This document shows positions 1 through 10,800 of a stretch of 33,751 nucleotides of DNA, piece by piece (the first letter of the stretch is position 1; the number at the start of each line of letters is the position of its first letter). The notes below the pieces were generated by a model. That model was not told the DNA's origin. It was given only the letters and a program-made list of their open reading frames with translations, and did not search any database. This DNA is from Rhizophagus sp. LPA8_4_AMF (lineage: Eukaryota > Glomeromycota > Glomeromycetes > Glomerales > Glomeraceae). The stretch spans positions 1-33,751 of the forward strand of contig JADRCO010000440.1 of NCBI GenBank assembly GCA_021464525.1, given 5' to 3'. The translations under genes were made by a program, and so were the position numbers.

Positions 1-675
1 GATAAAATATCAATTAAAACAAGTGCAATATATCCAATCTTAATGATTTTTGAGTCAACTTTAATGTCAATTTATAGAAAAACTAACTAATTAAATAACA
101 ACCAAATTTTTTTAATAGATCAATTAAAGATATATTTTTATGTTTATAATTTTTATTTGTAATTATACATGTTGATTGTTAATGACTAAGGGCAATATTA
201 AATCTTTATTAAATTTTAACTTGCTTAAATTTTTAATGGTTTTTTTTTGGAAAAAAAAAATCAATTGTGAAACAAGGAAATAAGATGAAATGCTGAAATT
301 TTATACACTTAATATTACCCCAATTGGCAACAAATCTATAAAATTTGAAGTAATTTCAATCACTGGTTTTTCATTTATTGCGTTTTTTGCAATTCCGATT
401 ACTTTTTGCCAGCACTGTATACGTATTATTTATTTTTTTATTTATTATATAATTTTTTTTATTCTTGATGTTTCCATTAATAAAATATTATAATTCATAT
501 TGCAATATTTAATGTTGCTGTAGCATGCATATACTTCACATATGTTTTTCTTAGTTTTCCAATTTTTTTTTTATTTCGCAATATTTGCGGTATAAAAAAA
601 AAAAATAATAATTTATTTTTTTTTTAAAGATCGAGTTTAAAAGTAACTTGTATAAATACATGTATTCTATAATCT
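1..675. other. AT-rich intergenic DNA, no gene seen
   Basis: I see long A and T runs but no convincing coding stretch, RNA gene or repeat with clear ends. Short open frames here (for example 290-493) encode low-complexity Phe/Ile-rich peptides, as expected from AT-rich DNA. Confidence 0.6.
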
Positions 676-1192
676 ATGCCGTATCCACTCATTTTACCGA
701 CACCCCGTTTCACCGACATAAAATTTACCGACGCCATACATCTGCCTACTTGCCATTATTTTTTTATTTTTTTCCGAAACCATTTTTAATGAATCCCCTA
801 TTTTGGCGACAAAAGCCATTTTGCCGACATGATCGACATGGTATTGACCATGAAATTTCCAAGGAATATTTTCAATGATATAAATTTTTTGGTTTTTAAA
901 TTCTAACCGTACTATTTGAAAAAAAATAGAGAGAAAGGAACAATTAGATTGGTGTTATAAAAATCTTGCATTATTAGTGCATTTTGTAATCAGTTTGCTG
1001 AACTTCTTTTAACTTGAAATAATTTGGAATTAAGGCGCAGTAAGGAGTGAGGCGCAGCTAATAAATTTTCGGTGAAATGGGCAGTAGTCGTAGAAGGTGA
1101 AATGGATTTTCATGTCAGTAAAATAGATGTCAGCAAAAATGTCATCGGTTAATTTCATGTCGATGAAATGCTGTCTGCAAATTGTACTGTAG
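676..1192. mobile_element. Fold-back MITE-like element with inverted TTTCACCGACAT arrays
   Basis: The left part (about 690-870) carries several copies of a motif like TTTCACCGACAT in direct orientation. The right part (about 1070-1190) carries the same motif several times in reverse complement, for example TTTCATCGACATGAAA when read on the minus strand. Two arms built from the same short motif in opposite orientation are typical of fold-back or MITE-type elements. The right end reads TACAGTAC on the minus strand and the left end has a looser TGCCGTATCC, so the termini are eroded and approximate. No transposase is present. The internal open frame 648-878 is a by-product of the array. The superfamily cannot be fixed because no clean target duplication is visible. 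Confidence 0.5.
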
Positions 1193-2520
1193 CAAATCTA
1201 AATAGCTGTTGTATTAATATGTATTTACTATACTTTACAAATTAAAATATCATTTATTCCATTTTTTACAAAAGTAGACTTATAATTGTGGCCAAATTGA
1301 ATAAACAAATTATATACTCGTTAAAAAATTATCCTAAATTTAGGTATTAAAATATACAGTACGTAAAATAAAATAAACAAATAAATAAGTATTCCTTTAA
1401 GAAACTCCTCTTTTTAGTTCTGAACTATTCTTAATCATTCAGGGACCGAAATTGAGAATGGTATCTTCAATAAGTGCTACCATCCTATTATGTAACTTGT
1501 CAAATATAAGAGTTAAATTAACTTGTATAATTTTCGTCATTGATATTTTTATCCATATAGCGTAAATACATTAAATATGTATATAATACGTATATACTGC
1601 GCCGACCGCACATCTTTTATTTTAAAGTTTTAAAATATCAGAAGAGAAATGATGTGATCCGTCGGTTAAAAGTATTAAAATAAAATATTTCCACATAGGA
1701 ATGCTGTACAATGGTAATCTACAACTAACAGAAAAAAAGGACAATATCCGAATTCCGAATCTCAAAAATATAAAATAAAATAAGTAAAATAAAAAATAAA
1801 TTATTATCATATTAATTTCGTGTCAATGATTAGTAGTTAAAAAGGCTGTAGAATTTAATTATAATACCAGCAGAGGTCCAGAAAGAACGAAAACTTTGGA
1901 CATAATAACAAAGAATTTAGCAGTGTCATCTAAGAAATGGACAAAACTTTGCTAATAATTTACAGTTATAAAAATTCAGTCGGATATAACGTTTTTATTA
2001 CAATATAACGAATTTTATTATAATACTGCATTTTATAAAAAAGTTTTATTACAAAAATATAAATTTTTATTATTTGCGTTTTTATTAGTCATTTTTATCA
2101 CAATGTATGATTACAATGAAAATAAAATTAAATAAATTTTGATTTATCTATCAAGCTTCGTTGAATTATTTAATATATCGATAAAATATCTTTAATTAAT
2201 TTTTTCGCCTAAACTGTCTACTTTAGCCACTAATTCATTAATACTTTTGTTGTATTTCAAAGCTATTTCAAAATTATTTATTGACGATAAGTTGGTAAAA
2301 TTTTTACGAATCGCGCCAAGATAACATTCCGCCACGTGATCAATTCGAATTTGGGTCGATCTCGTGATGGTTAGGTTGCATCATCGAGTTTCTGCAAAGT
2401 ACCTTTTCATTACAATAGTTACAGACCATATAATAATTATATAGTTATTAAACTTTTTTAATTACGGAGAACATTCAAATCGATAATTATATAGATCGAA
2501 TTTTCAAATTAATATTGTGT

Positions 2521-2552
2521 ATGAATGAATGAATGAATGAATGAATGAATGA
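2521..2552. repeat. (ATGA)8 microsatellite
   Basis: Eight perfect copies of the tetranucleotide ATGA, directly visible. Confidence 0.97.
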
Positions 2553-3164
2553 GAAAGAAAAATGGTAAAACTATAACATTCAGTTACTTTTCATATTCTT
2601 TATCATTTTTTTTTTCTTAAAAAAGAGAGATATAGAACTGTTGGTAATGCATTTGTACAATATTAAATGGTGTATAATAATAATCCTTATTCTTTTATTC
2701 TTATTTATAACAAACTGGTAATGATACAACACGGGATAAAAATTTTTTAAGTGGCACTTAATTATTGTCGATGTAATTTCACATAACATGTTACTTATTT
2801 ATTTTTATTTCATATCATTAATTTCGCGGCAAAAATTTATTAAATTTGTAATTTTTGTAGCATAATTTAGAAATTTAATTGGCATTAAATTTCAATTTAT
2901 ATATTAATTTGTGACGGTACAACTTATTAATTTCATATTTAATTCATTAAATTCCCCGATAATGAAAAAAATTGTGTTACGAAACGGATTACTGTATTAT
3001 TTTTACTATAAATTGTATATATAATATAGGGAATATTTATGCAAAGTTTCAAGTTTCACCCACCTTCGCCAATCTATTTTTATCCGATGACCCTATATCA
3101 TCACATATATAACATACTGTACTTACTTTTATTGATGTAATTTAATATATTTTATATATTTTGT

Positions 3165-3166
<2 letters not shown>

Positions 3167-3202
<36 letters not shown>
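3167..3202. repeat. (TAA)12 microsatellite
   Basis: About twelve uninterrupted TAA units. On the minus strand they translate to the poly-Leu tail of a spurious frame at 3164-3382. Confidence 0.97.
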
Positions 3203-3205
<3 letters not shown>

Positions 3206-3836
3206 TTTAAACAAGTTATTTTTTAAAAAGAAATTCATTTTTAATATGTGATCGACAATTGATCGGTCAACATAAGATGAAATTCTTTTTACGTTCTCAC
3301 TCATATATGTCACGTGATCTGTACAAAGTACATACATAAAATAAAAATTTTTGGCGGCAACCTGAATTTTAATTAAAAGCAAAATTATTGGTTATGTAAA
3401 CCGTCATCTAAAAATTAATGAGTACGATAAACATTCTTTCGAAATTTTGCAGTTTTATTGTAAATCCGCAGTAACGATTTTGTAATTTTTCATATTCTTG
3501 ACACACTAAATTGTCTTCTATATTATCTTGAAAGCTATATATTCCTGATTTTATGTAACATCTCTATATTTCTTATAAGAAACTTCGTAAACAGCAAGCT
3601 AAAGGGGACACTGTGCGACCTTTTACGGAAATTTAGTGAGTTTTTCTTCACCTCACAAATACTGTCCTATTCTAAATACAACAACCGATATATTGGAAGA
3701 TATTGTCAATAGTTGAGAAAGAACAAACCGACTGTCATAAAATCCCATGGTAATTTTCACAGCGAGAGGAAAAGGCTAAATAGGAATATTTGAGGAAACA
3801 ATCACCTAAAAGGATTCGTTTGTACCCTCTGTTCAG

Positions 3837-4092
3837 TTAACGTCCGCTTTGTAAAGTAAACTGTAACTGTTGAGGATTCATGACTGTATCAGGGTTTAGG
3901 TACAGTATATGGTAACGTCGGGCTGTGTCCTTGTATGATATTATTTGCAAAAGTACTAATTGGAAGAGGTTTCGTAACAAATCTGCCACATATAGATTAG
4001 TGGATGACGGTATCAGGTAACTTGCTGCCAGAGAAGACCTAGCACAGTTGATTGTACCAAGTAAAACTTCCTCACATAGCATGCCATAAGTC
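3837..4092 (-). pseudogene. Unrecognised coding-like exon, probable gene relic
   Basis: A minus-strand frame of about 85 codons encodes a peptide with balanced composition (for example LGTINCARSSLAAS, and DTARRYHILYLNPDT near the end) and stops with TAA at 3837-3839. That composition is unlike the Phe/Ile-rich junk frames around it. Just upstream, at about 4093, the minus strand has a pyrimidine tract and TTTCAATAG that would serve as a 3' splice site. Farther upstream, around 4165-4260, another minus-strand stretch reads as coding (peptide HMARECHMMIILVG) and ends at a GTGAAT donor-like site, but the phases of the two pieces do not agree. I do not recognise the protein. It is either a decayed multi-exon gene or a chance open frame. 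Confidence 0.3.
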
Positions 4093-4343
4093 CTATTGAA
4101 AAAAGAAATTAAGGAATAGTAAGAATCCGGTTCACTATTATAAATTTCTCATTGATAAATATTCACCTCAATATTATGAATCTTTCCGTGATTAATAACG
4201 CCCTCCTGATTAACTCCTACCAAGATGATCATCATGTGACATTCTCGTGCCATGTGATAATAGTTAAGGTTTCGATGAAGAAACAAAGTCAAAGTACCAT
4301 AGTATACAAAATTTAATATTGTTGAACCTCTCTTTTATTTAGA

Positions 4344-4607
4344 TGGTTTTCCAGATATTTGGAATTGAAAATGCGTAAAAAGCGTAAAAGATTCCAAATG
4401 ATTGCTAGTGGATGGTTCGAAGATGGTGTGTTATTCGACAATTCAAGAAATTACAAGAGACCACAGGCACTAGTCGGTCAGGATTATAACTAAATTCTGA
4501 GATAGAGAAAGCAAAAACGGGAAATGAAAAAGTCGGAAGAAGAGACCAAAAGGAGAAAAGCATTTAAAGCAAATTATCAAATATCCATTGTCAGTAGTGA
4601 AGGTTAA
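4344..4607 (+). pseudogene. Unrecognised Lys/Arg-rich coding relic with two internal stops
   Basis: After an acceptor-like TTTTATTTAG (ending 4342), the plus strand reads as one frame of 87 codons with peptides such as MRKKRKRFQMIASGWFEDG and later KREMKKSEEETKRRK. Two in-frame stops, TAA at about 4491 and TAG at about 4503, interrupt it, and it ends at TAA 4605-4607 just after a possible GTTAAG donor. The basic clusters could be nuclear localisation signals, but the protein is not recognised. Its 5' neighbour on the other strand (3837-4092) is also a relic. The most likely reading is an exon of a dead gene. Confidence 0.3.
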
Positions 4608-5340
4608 GTAGTATTTTGGAAGCGTTTGCTAAATCGATTAGTTTACTTAAGATGGTAATTCTAATAAAGGAGTGGAGTATCAGGAGTGCCGCCATATGAG
4701 ACGTGACGAGGGTCCGTAAGTAGTTGAGAAAATTTTTAAACCACGTATATGTATTATTTTAGGAACTACGTAATACTTTATTTTTTACAACTCGTGTACA
4801 AACATTATTAACGTTATTATTGGACAGAATGTAAATAGAAATAGTCTTAAAATCTACAAGAATATAATTAATTGTGTTTGTACTTGTTTAATATTATAAA
4901 CACTTATTTAAAAAGTATATAATTTTTTTTTAAAAAGAATGTATAACATTTTATTGGATTTCGTTATATTTATACAAAAAAAATCGAGAAAATATAAATG
5001 GAAGTATTGCTAAATATCACCGCTGGTGATTGTCACTTTACCAGAATTAGGGTAGAATTTTGGGCAGAATTTAAAAAGTCATGAAACTCCGCCCGTTAAT
5101 ATTTACTAATGCTGGTGCAATGAGAATCTGCCGTGAGCAATGCTCTAAAAATAAAAATAATAAAAATAATCAAATATAATCAAATATAAAATGAAATGAA
5201 TAAGGTAAATAAACTGTAAAAAGAAACTTAAAGTTAATTCTCTTTTAAAGAGAAAACCACGGTAAAGATCATGTAATTAGTGATACAATATTATCACGTG
5301 ATTTTTCGCTACAAAAGAATAAAAAATGAGTTATCATTTC
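4608..5340. other. Intergenic DNA upstream of the LINE
   Basis: AT-rich with no supported gene. It contains a CACGTG site at 5295 inside a TCACGTGAT context, 46 bases before the LINE target duplication. Nothing else was recognised. Confidence 0.5.
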
Positions 5341-5352
5341 ATAATTTTTAAT
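5341..5352. repeat. Candidate LINE target-site duplication, 5' copy
   Basis: ATAATTTTTAAT occurs here and again at 14312-14323, immediately after the (AAAT)n tail of the LINE. Twelve identical bases fit a LINE target duplication, but the sequence is AT-only and part of the 3' copy could belong to the tail, so the assignment is not certain. Confidence 0.55.
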
Positions 5353-5487
5353 GAGACTCTTTTGGACGATCAATTTGGTCAAAAATTTTGCTAACGAATT
5401 TTTATTAAAAAAACTTTTTGTTTTATTTCTAAACACTTTAAAATTTTATTTTTTTTGAACTCCCAGACGTATTTTACCCCTATCAAT

Positions 5488-7704
5488 ATGTCTCAGAATA
5501 CCCGCTCCAAAAGACACCTCTCTACTAAAACGAATACTACAAAAAAAGACAATAATTTTGTCCATAAACAAACTATGTCCGATACGGCCATAGTTGAACA
5601 AACCTATTCTCCCTCTCACTCTTCTGGTGATGAGGACCCAGAGAAACGTCCTTCGAAGTTTAGAGCTACTTCGACTGATAATACTATACCCACACAGACG
5701 GCTTCTTCACCTTCGATTGCCCCGTCTCCTCAAGAAAATACTCACGTACTCTCCTCAGAAGTTGATCTCTCAACACGTGACACAAATACAGACACACAGG
5801 AAACACCAATCACCTCAGAACCCGTACCGATGATCATTGATCAACCGGACACTTTACCTATTACGACTACTACCCCTACTTCCTCAGTCGCCAAAGGCAA
5901 GGCGGCTGATACACAGGATTCCTGTAATACTATCAATGACATATTTACTGAAGCCTCAATCCCTCAAATGGCAACTATAGACGCCTTTATTCCCAGAGAT
6001 AGTTTTAACAAAGAAAAATTAGACAAAGACATTCTGGAAGAAATCAAAAACGCGTTCCTTAGTGAACGCAACGCGATTAAATTTAAAATCCGCAACACTT
6101 TAACATACACGTATTTTGTCATCACTTTTACCTCACGTGAGGTTCTTAATACATATCTTAAAAAACCTTTACCTCTTTTATATAATTTGTTTTTATACGA
6201 ACTTACACAAATTAATATTGATACACTCATCACAAACAAATTCCAAGCACAAGATAACAATATCATCAAAATCCTAGATGTCCCGGTTAACTATGATACT
6301 AAATTATTAGTCAAACACTTGGCGAATGTGACAAAAAAAGAAATCAAAACTTTCCGTGAATTCAAAAAGCGCCCTCAAAAAATAACAAACAAACATAATC
6401 CTAAAGCGAAACCTACCTACATCAAATCACCTTACAAACACGTTCTTGTTAGTTTTGTCAACAAGACGGCTATCAACTATCTATTACAAAAAGATGAATG
6501 GGGCCTCAATATCGAGGATTTTTTTGTACGAATTTTACCTGCTAATACTTCCCATGAAGAATACAAGAAACGCACTGTTTGTTTCTACAAAGTTACTGGC
6601 GTCCCCCTCAACACAAATATTTTCGATCTCAAACCCTTGTTAACCTATCTTAAAGGTCGTACTTGCACCTTTACCCAGACTAATCGCTCATCAGTCACAA
6701 AAAATGCATATATTTATGTTCACCCTGATGATTTTAAAGCCCATGGCCGTACTCGCTTTTGTACAACATTCACGCAAAACAAAAAACTTTTTGTATATCC
6801 ATCTACTGACATGGCGGATAAAACTTGTAGAGTATGTGGCGACCACTCACATGTTATGGATAAGTGTCCGTCTCCGGATTTCCATAAAGACAAAAACGAT
6901 CGTATCATCTTCCGCCGAAATTTTATTCAAAGAAATAATACTAAAATCACGTCTGATGAAAAAACACGCTCCACCTTTCACCATGTTATTCAACTTAATT
7001 CTTGCAATTCCTCTAACAAGCTGTCTTACAGCTCTACTCCGAACCGTCAGGGGGCTGGTTCTTCCTTCTTTCGTCAATCAACTCATTCCCCTCACTCTTC
7101 TAACGTGCAGCCTAATACTTCACGCTACCATGCTTCTTCTTCAAATAACAGATCGGTCACACTTTCGACCTCTGATACTGTTTCGTCCGACAATCTGCAA
7201 CGCAAAGTTAATCAACTTCACGCTGAATTAAACACTATGGCTAAAACCATCCTAGACCTATCGACAAAACATGAACTCAACTCCCAATCTATCCGGGAGC
7301 TAGAAACTAAGGTTTCATTAATCGAAACACAATTCTCCAAATTTGATACCAAACAAGACATTATCGAGAAAGCAACTTCCGATAATAGTGAAAAACTAGA
7401 CTTAATCATTTCTCGTTTAACAACGTCTCATACAGTGGACCCTGCTGTGTCAAGTAATTCTGACCAATACTATCACCCATCTTCCCGTCCTGCTCCTTAC
7501 ACTCAAATTCCTTATCAACAATTCAAGTCCGATATGGCCGCGCACAGCCGTCCGGATAGTCCTAGTGACTTATATCAAGATTCTTATACAGATAATGATG
7601 ATATTTCAGATTCCCACACCATTCAAGAGATTATTTCTCCTGATCCTAACGCCCCTCCGGCGAAATCCCTCCTTGGCAATTTGATGAGTTGGAATAATCA
7701 TTAA
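5488..7704 (+). CDS. LINE ORF1 protein (RNA-binding, zinc knuckle, coiled coil)
   Basis: The 738 aa product is predicted to coat the LINE RNA and form the ribonucleoprotein. The first ATG of the open frame is at 5488; the frame is open a little upstream but only with a TTG. Residues 1 to about 160 are Ser/Thr/Pro-rich and probably disordered. Residues about 170-440 are a folded, basic region that looks like tandem RRM-type modules, as in other LINE ORF1 proteins (inference from pattern, not a profile hit). A perfect CX2CX4HX4C zinc knuckle, CRVCGDHSHVMDKC, lies at residues 447-460. Residues about 570-648 show heptad-spaced Leu/Ile and look like a coiled coil, then a disordered acidic tail. 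The frame ends with TAA seven bases before a hairpin and T-run that precede ORF2. No break is visible. Codon use is richer in C and G than the flanking DNA. Confidence 0.9.
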   Translation: MSQNTRSKRHLSTKTNTTKKDNNFVHKQTMSDTAIVEQTYSPSHSSGDEDPEKRPSKFRATSTDNTIPTQTASSPSIAPSPQENTHVLSSEVDLSTRDTNTDTQETPITSEPVPMIIDQPDTLPITTTTPTSSVAKGKAADTQDSCNTINDIFTEASIPQMATIDAFIPRDSFNKEKLDKDILEEIKNAFLSERNAIKFKIRNTLTYTYFVITFTSREVLNTYLKKPLPLLYNLFLYELTQINIDTLITNKFQAQDNNIIKILDVPVNYDTKLLVKHLANVTKKEIKTFREFKKRPQKITNKHNPKAKPTYIKSPYKHVLVSFVNKTAINYLLQKDEWGLNIEDFFVRILPANTSHEEYKKRTVCFYKVTGVPLNTNIFDLKPLLTYLKGRTCTFTQTNRSSVTKNAYIYVHPDDFKAHGRTRFCTTFTQNKKLFVYPSTDMADKTCRVCGDHSHVMDKCPSPDFHKDKNDRIIFRRNFIQRNNTKITSDEKTRSTFHHVIQLNSCNSSNKLSYSSTPNRQGAGSSFFRQSTHSPHSSNVQPNTSRYHASSSNNRSVTLSTSDTVSSDNLQRKVNQLHAELNTMAKTILDLSTKHELNSQSIRELETKVSLIETQFSKFDTKQDIIEKATSDNSEKLDLIISRLTTSHTVDPAVSSNSDQYYHPSSRPAPYTQIPYQQFKSDMAAHSRPDSPSDLYQDSYTDNDDISDSHTIQEIISPDPNAPPAKSLLGNLMSWNNH

Positions 7705-7710
7705 ATTCCT

Positions 7711-7748
7711 ACTGATAGTTGATCAACTCTCAGTTTTTTTTTTTTTTT
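7711..7748 (+). promoter_or_regulatory. Hairpin followed by T15 between ORF1 and ORF2
   Basis: Bases 7711-7734 form an almost perfect palindrome: ACTGATAGTT pairs with AACTCTCAGT around a GATC loop (nine pairs, one mismatch). It is followed at once by 15 T residues. It starts seven bases after the ORF1 stop and ends 85 bases before the first ORF2 ATG. The structure is seen directly. A role in ORF2 translation (reinitiation or internal entry) or in RNA stability is only inference. It also resembles a terminator, which would be odd in the middle of a LINE transcript. Confidence 0.6.
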
Positions 7749-7833
7749 GGACTTCTTCTGGTTTACCCGTTTTTGGATTTTATTCCCATACTTTGATATC
7801 TTCACATTATTCCTTTATTTTACACAAATTTTT

Positions 7834-10800
7834 ATGATAGTACAACCAAATACAAAACCTTTTAGTGCGAACTATTTTGCTCCTTTTAATTCATTTTCCA
7901 ATTTGAATTTTGCTACCTTAAATATACAAGGTGCGTTACGTAATAAATATACAAACCTTGTTTCCTATATGATACATTCTAACATACACATTCTTATTCT
8001 TTGCGAAACCAATTTGGTCGACCGTAATAACACTACTGCTTCACGTTTAATGCGCGAACTTTTTACACACACACCTACCAAACGTATTTTTACTATAATT
8101 CACAATCCGGATCCCCTTCGTAAAGGGAGTGGCATTTCAGTTATTGTTTCCCCTATTCTCATTTCCCATATACCCAAAATTTCTCATATTCCTGGACGAC
8201 TGATTCACTTGTCCCTTTTTTTTCGAAAACACCATCAGCTACACGTTATTGGCATATATTTACCTCCTATTTCTTCTAGTCGTCCTGTTCAAAAAGTACT
8301 ATTGAACATCTGCAATTATGTCAATAACACTCTATCCGTGCTCAATAATTATCAAAATTTCCTCCTTTTGGGGGATTTTAATATTAATCCACACAATATT
8401 TCTGTTACTAATTTTCTTACAACAGATGACACAATCTCTGATTCCTCATTAACTCTTTCTACTTATCACAAAAAATTATTGTCGTTATTCAAACATTATA
8501 AGTTTAAAGATATTGTTAAAATTTTTAACCCTTCTCCTCCTTTTACATGGTCAAATTCTTCTGGTGCGACTTCGTATATAGATATTATTTTTTCTTCACC
8601 ATCTTTTATTCCTTATGTGGACTTCGCGTCTATTGAAGATTCTGGTCTTAAGACGGATCACAGATGTATTTACATCACCATCAATCATTCTTTTTTTCGG
8701 CCCTCCAGTAATAATCACATTTCGCCGACACTCGACAATCCTGAATTACTACACAAAAAATTATTATCCTATACCGAATTTTATAACTTCAAAAAATTCA
8801 CCCCTGCATTATGGATAGATTTCCAAAATTTTGTTACCAATAATTATTCGCGATTGTCATTAGACTATCGCCCTTCCCCTGACCCCCAAACGCATGTAAA
8901 TTCAACTTATGTATTTATCACACAAAGTATTACACAGGCTATTAAAGCCTTGAATGTTCCTAAACTTAAGAAATCCACACATCAATACGAATTTTCTTTT
9001 AATATTCGTGTAATTGAAAACGACATTTATTATATTTCTAATCTTATTAGACGTTTAAAACTTTATTTTTTTCCGCATTCAAAAAACAAATTTATTTCTT
9101 TAAATTTTTGGCTTGGGCCTAAAGCACTTAATCGCCTTAAACGTATCATCTCAAATCTTTACAAATCGGATTTTCCTTGTATTGTTACTCCTGACGGTCA
9201 TTCACGCTTACTTCAGAATGTTTTCCCGTCGGGGTTCATCTTTGAATCCCTTCTTTCTACTCTACTTCATATTCAGGATTCTCTAACTACTAATCTCAAT
9301 TTAGAAAAGAATTCTTACACCACCAAAAAAATTGAACGCTTGATTAAATCTCGCGAACAAGATCTTATTTCTAATCAATCAAAAATGTTGAACTCTTTAC
9401 TTAATAGGAAACCACAAAAGATTATGTTAGATAAACTCTTATTCCAGGAAAATGGCACTTTATCTTTTACTTCCGATCCGTCGGAAATCGAAACTCGTGC
9501 GATCGATCATTATCAACATATCGCGGGTGACCCTAACAATCGTTCTTATAAAGTAGGTACACCTTTACGAGCACCGTGGGATGCCATATATGCTCCCAAA
9601 CCTCCTCCTGCAATCGAACACATCTCGAGGCTTAGCTCCTTAATTACTCTGGATGAATTACAACAAGCCATCAAAGACCTCCCTTTACATAAGGCAGCTG
9701 GTCCTAATAACATCCCTTATGAATTTATCAAAAAGTTACCAGAATCAATGTTATATACGCTTTTATCTCTTTTTAATTATATTCTTGTGAACAATGTTTT
9801 TCCTTCACAATTCAACATGGCTCACCTTTATCCTATTCCTAAACCTACTTGGTGGAATCATGATTTAAACCATACTCGTCCCATTATTTTATTAGATTGT
9901 TTCCGCAAACTTCTTTCCAAAATTATTAATTCACGCTTAAACTTTTTTTTGAGCTCCAATAATATTCTAGAACCCAATAACCAGGCCGGTATTCAAGGGT
10001 CTTCATGTAGTGAAATTATTTTGAGCATTCAAACCATTATTGAACATCAAAAATATAATAACAAACCTTTATATTTGTTACTTCAAGATCTGAGCAAAGC
10101 TTATGATCGTGTGGACCTCCCTTTATTAAAATTAGCTTTACAACGTATTAACGTTCCCACCTCTATTATTAATTTTATTCACAATCTTTTTTTCAACCAT
10201 CAAAATCGAATTATTTTACCCAATGGTCTCTCTGATCCTTACGACTTACAAACAGGAATCATCCAAGGCGAAATTATTTCTCCGCTCTTGTGGGTCATTT
10301 ATTATGATCCAATGTTTGCCGCTATTAACAATCTCCCTACTCGTGGATTTACGTTAGAAGCTTCGTTACCGAAGAATATTTTCAACTCTATGACCTTTCA
10401 TCATATTACGATAGATTACAAACTTATTGGCTATCTGGATGACACCACTTGGTTTTCATCTGATCTCACTACGCTTGAACAACATTTGGCAGTCGCGGAT
10501 GATTTTTATGCGCTCGCCAACATTAAGATCAACAAATTAAAGACCAAACTTTTAACCAACGACAAAGACCTTTTGTCACAAGATCGACTACTTTTAGCGT
10601 ATGGAAATGACCTTATTTCAACAGAAGTGGTTCCTAAACACAAAAGTGAACGTATTCTGGGTATTTACGTTAACCTCAACAATTCTCACACGTTCACCAT
10701 CGACAAAATCAAAAAAATGTTGCATTTTATATGCTCCAACCTACGTCAGAAGAAAATCACACATGATCACGTGATCTACGTGATCAACAAAGTATTACTA

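Larger units (their letters stand above)
1193..3836. other. AT-rich intergenic DNA with simple repeats; one weak coding-like stretch
   Basis: Mostly unstructured AT-rich DNA. Two microsatellites lie here (listed separately). A 33-codon minus-strand frame at 1439-1540, starting MTKIIQVN and ending NFGP, reads like coding DNA, but it is alone, short and unrecognised, so I treat it only as a possible exon relic. CACGTG palindromes occur at 2333 and 3311. No RNA gene or terminal-repeat element was recognised. Confidence 0.45.

Noticed and set aside
290-878. Small frames at 290-493 and 648-878
   Set aside because: The first is low-complexity Phe/Ile peptide; the second runs through the fold-back array and has no conserved motif.
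5455-5487. A start for ORF1 at the TTG at 5455
   Set aside because: It is not an ATG and follows a T-run; the first ATG is at 5488. The same reasoning moves ORF2 from 7747 to 7834, copy A to 14930 and copy B to 19358.
5964-6269. Open frames antisense or out of frame inside the LINE (5594-5833, 5964-6269, 6704-7231, 8615-8818, 12509-12697 and others)
   Set aside because: They lie fully inside ORF1, ORF2 or RNase H, whose frames carry clear motifs; these have none.
7711-7748. A bacterial intrinsic terminator
   Set aside because: The shape fits, but it lies inside a LINE in a fungal genome, so it is listed as an RNA structure of unknown role.
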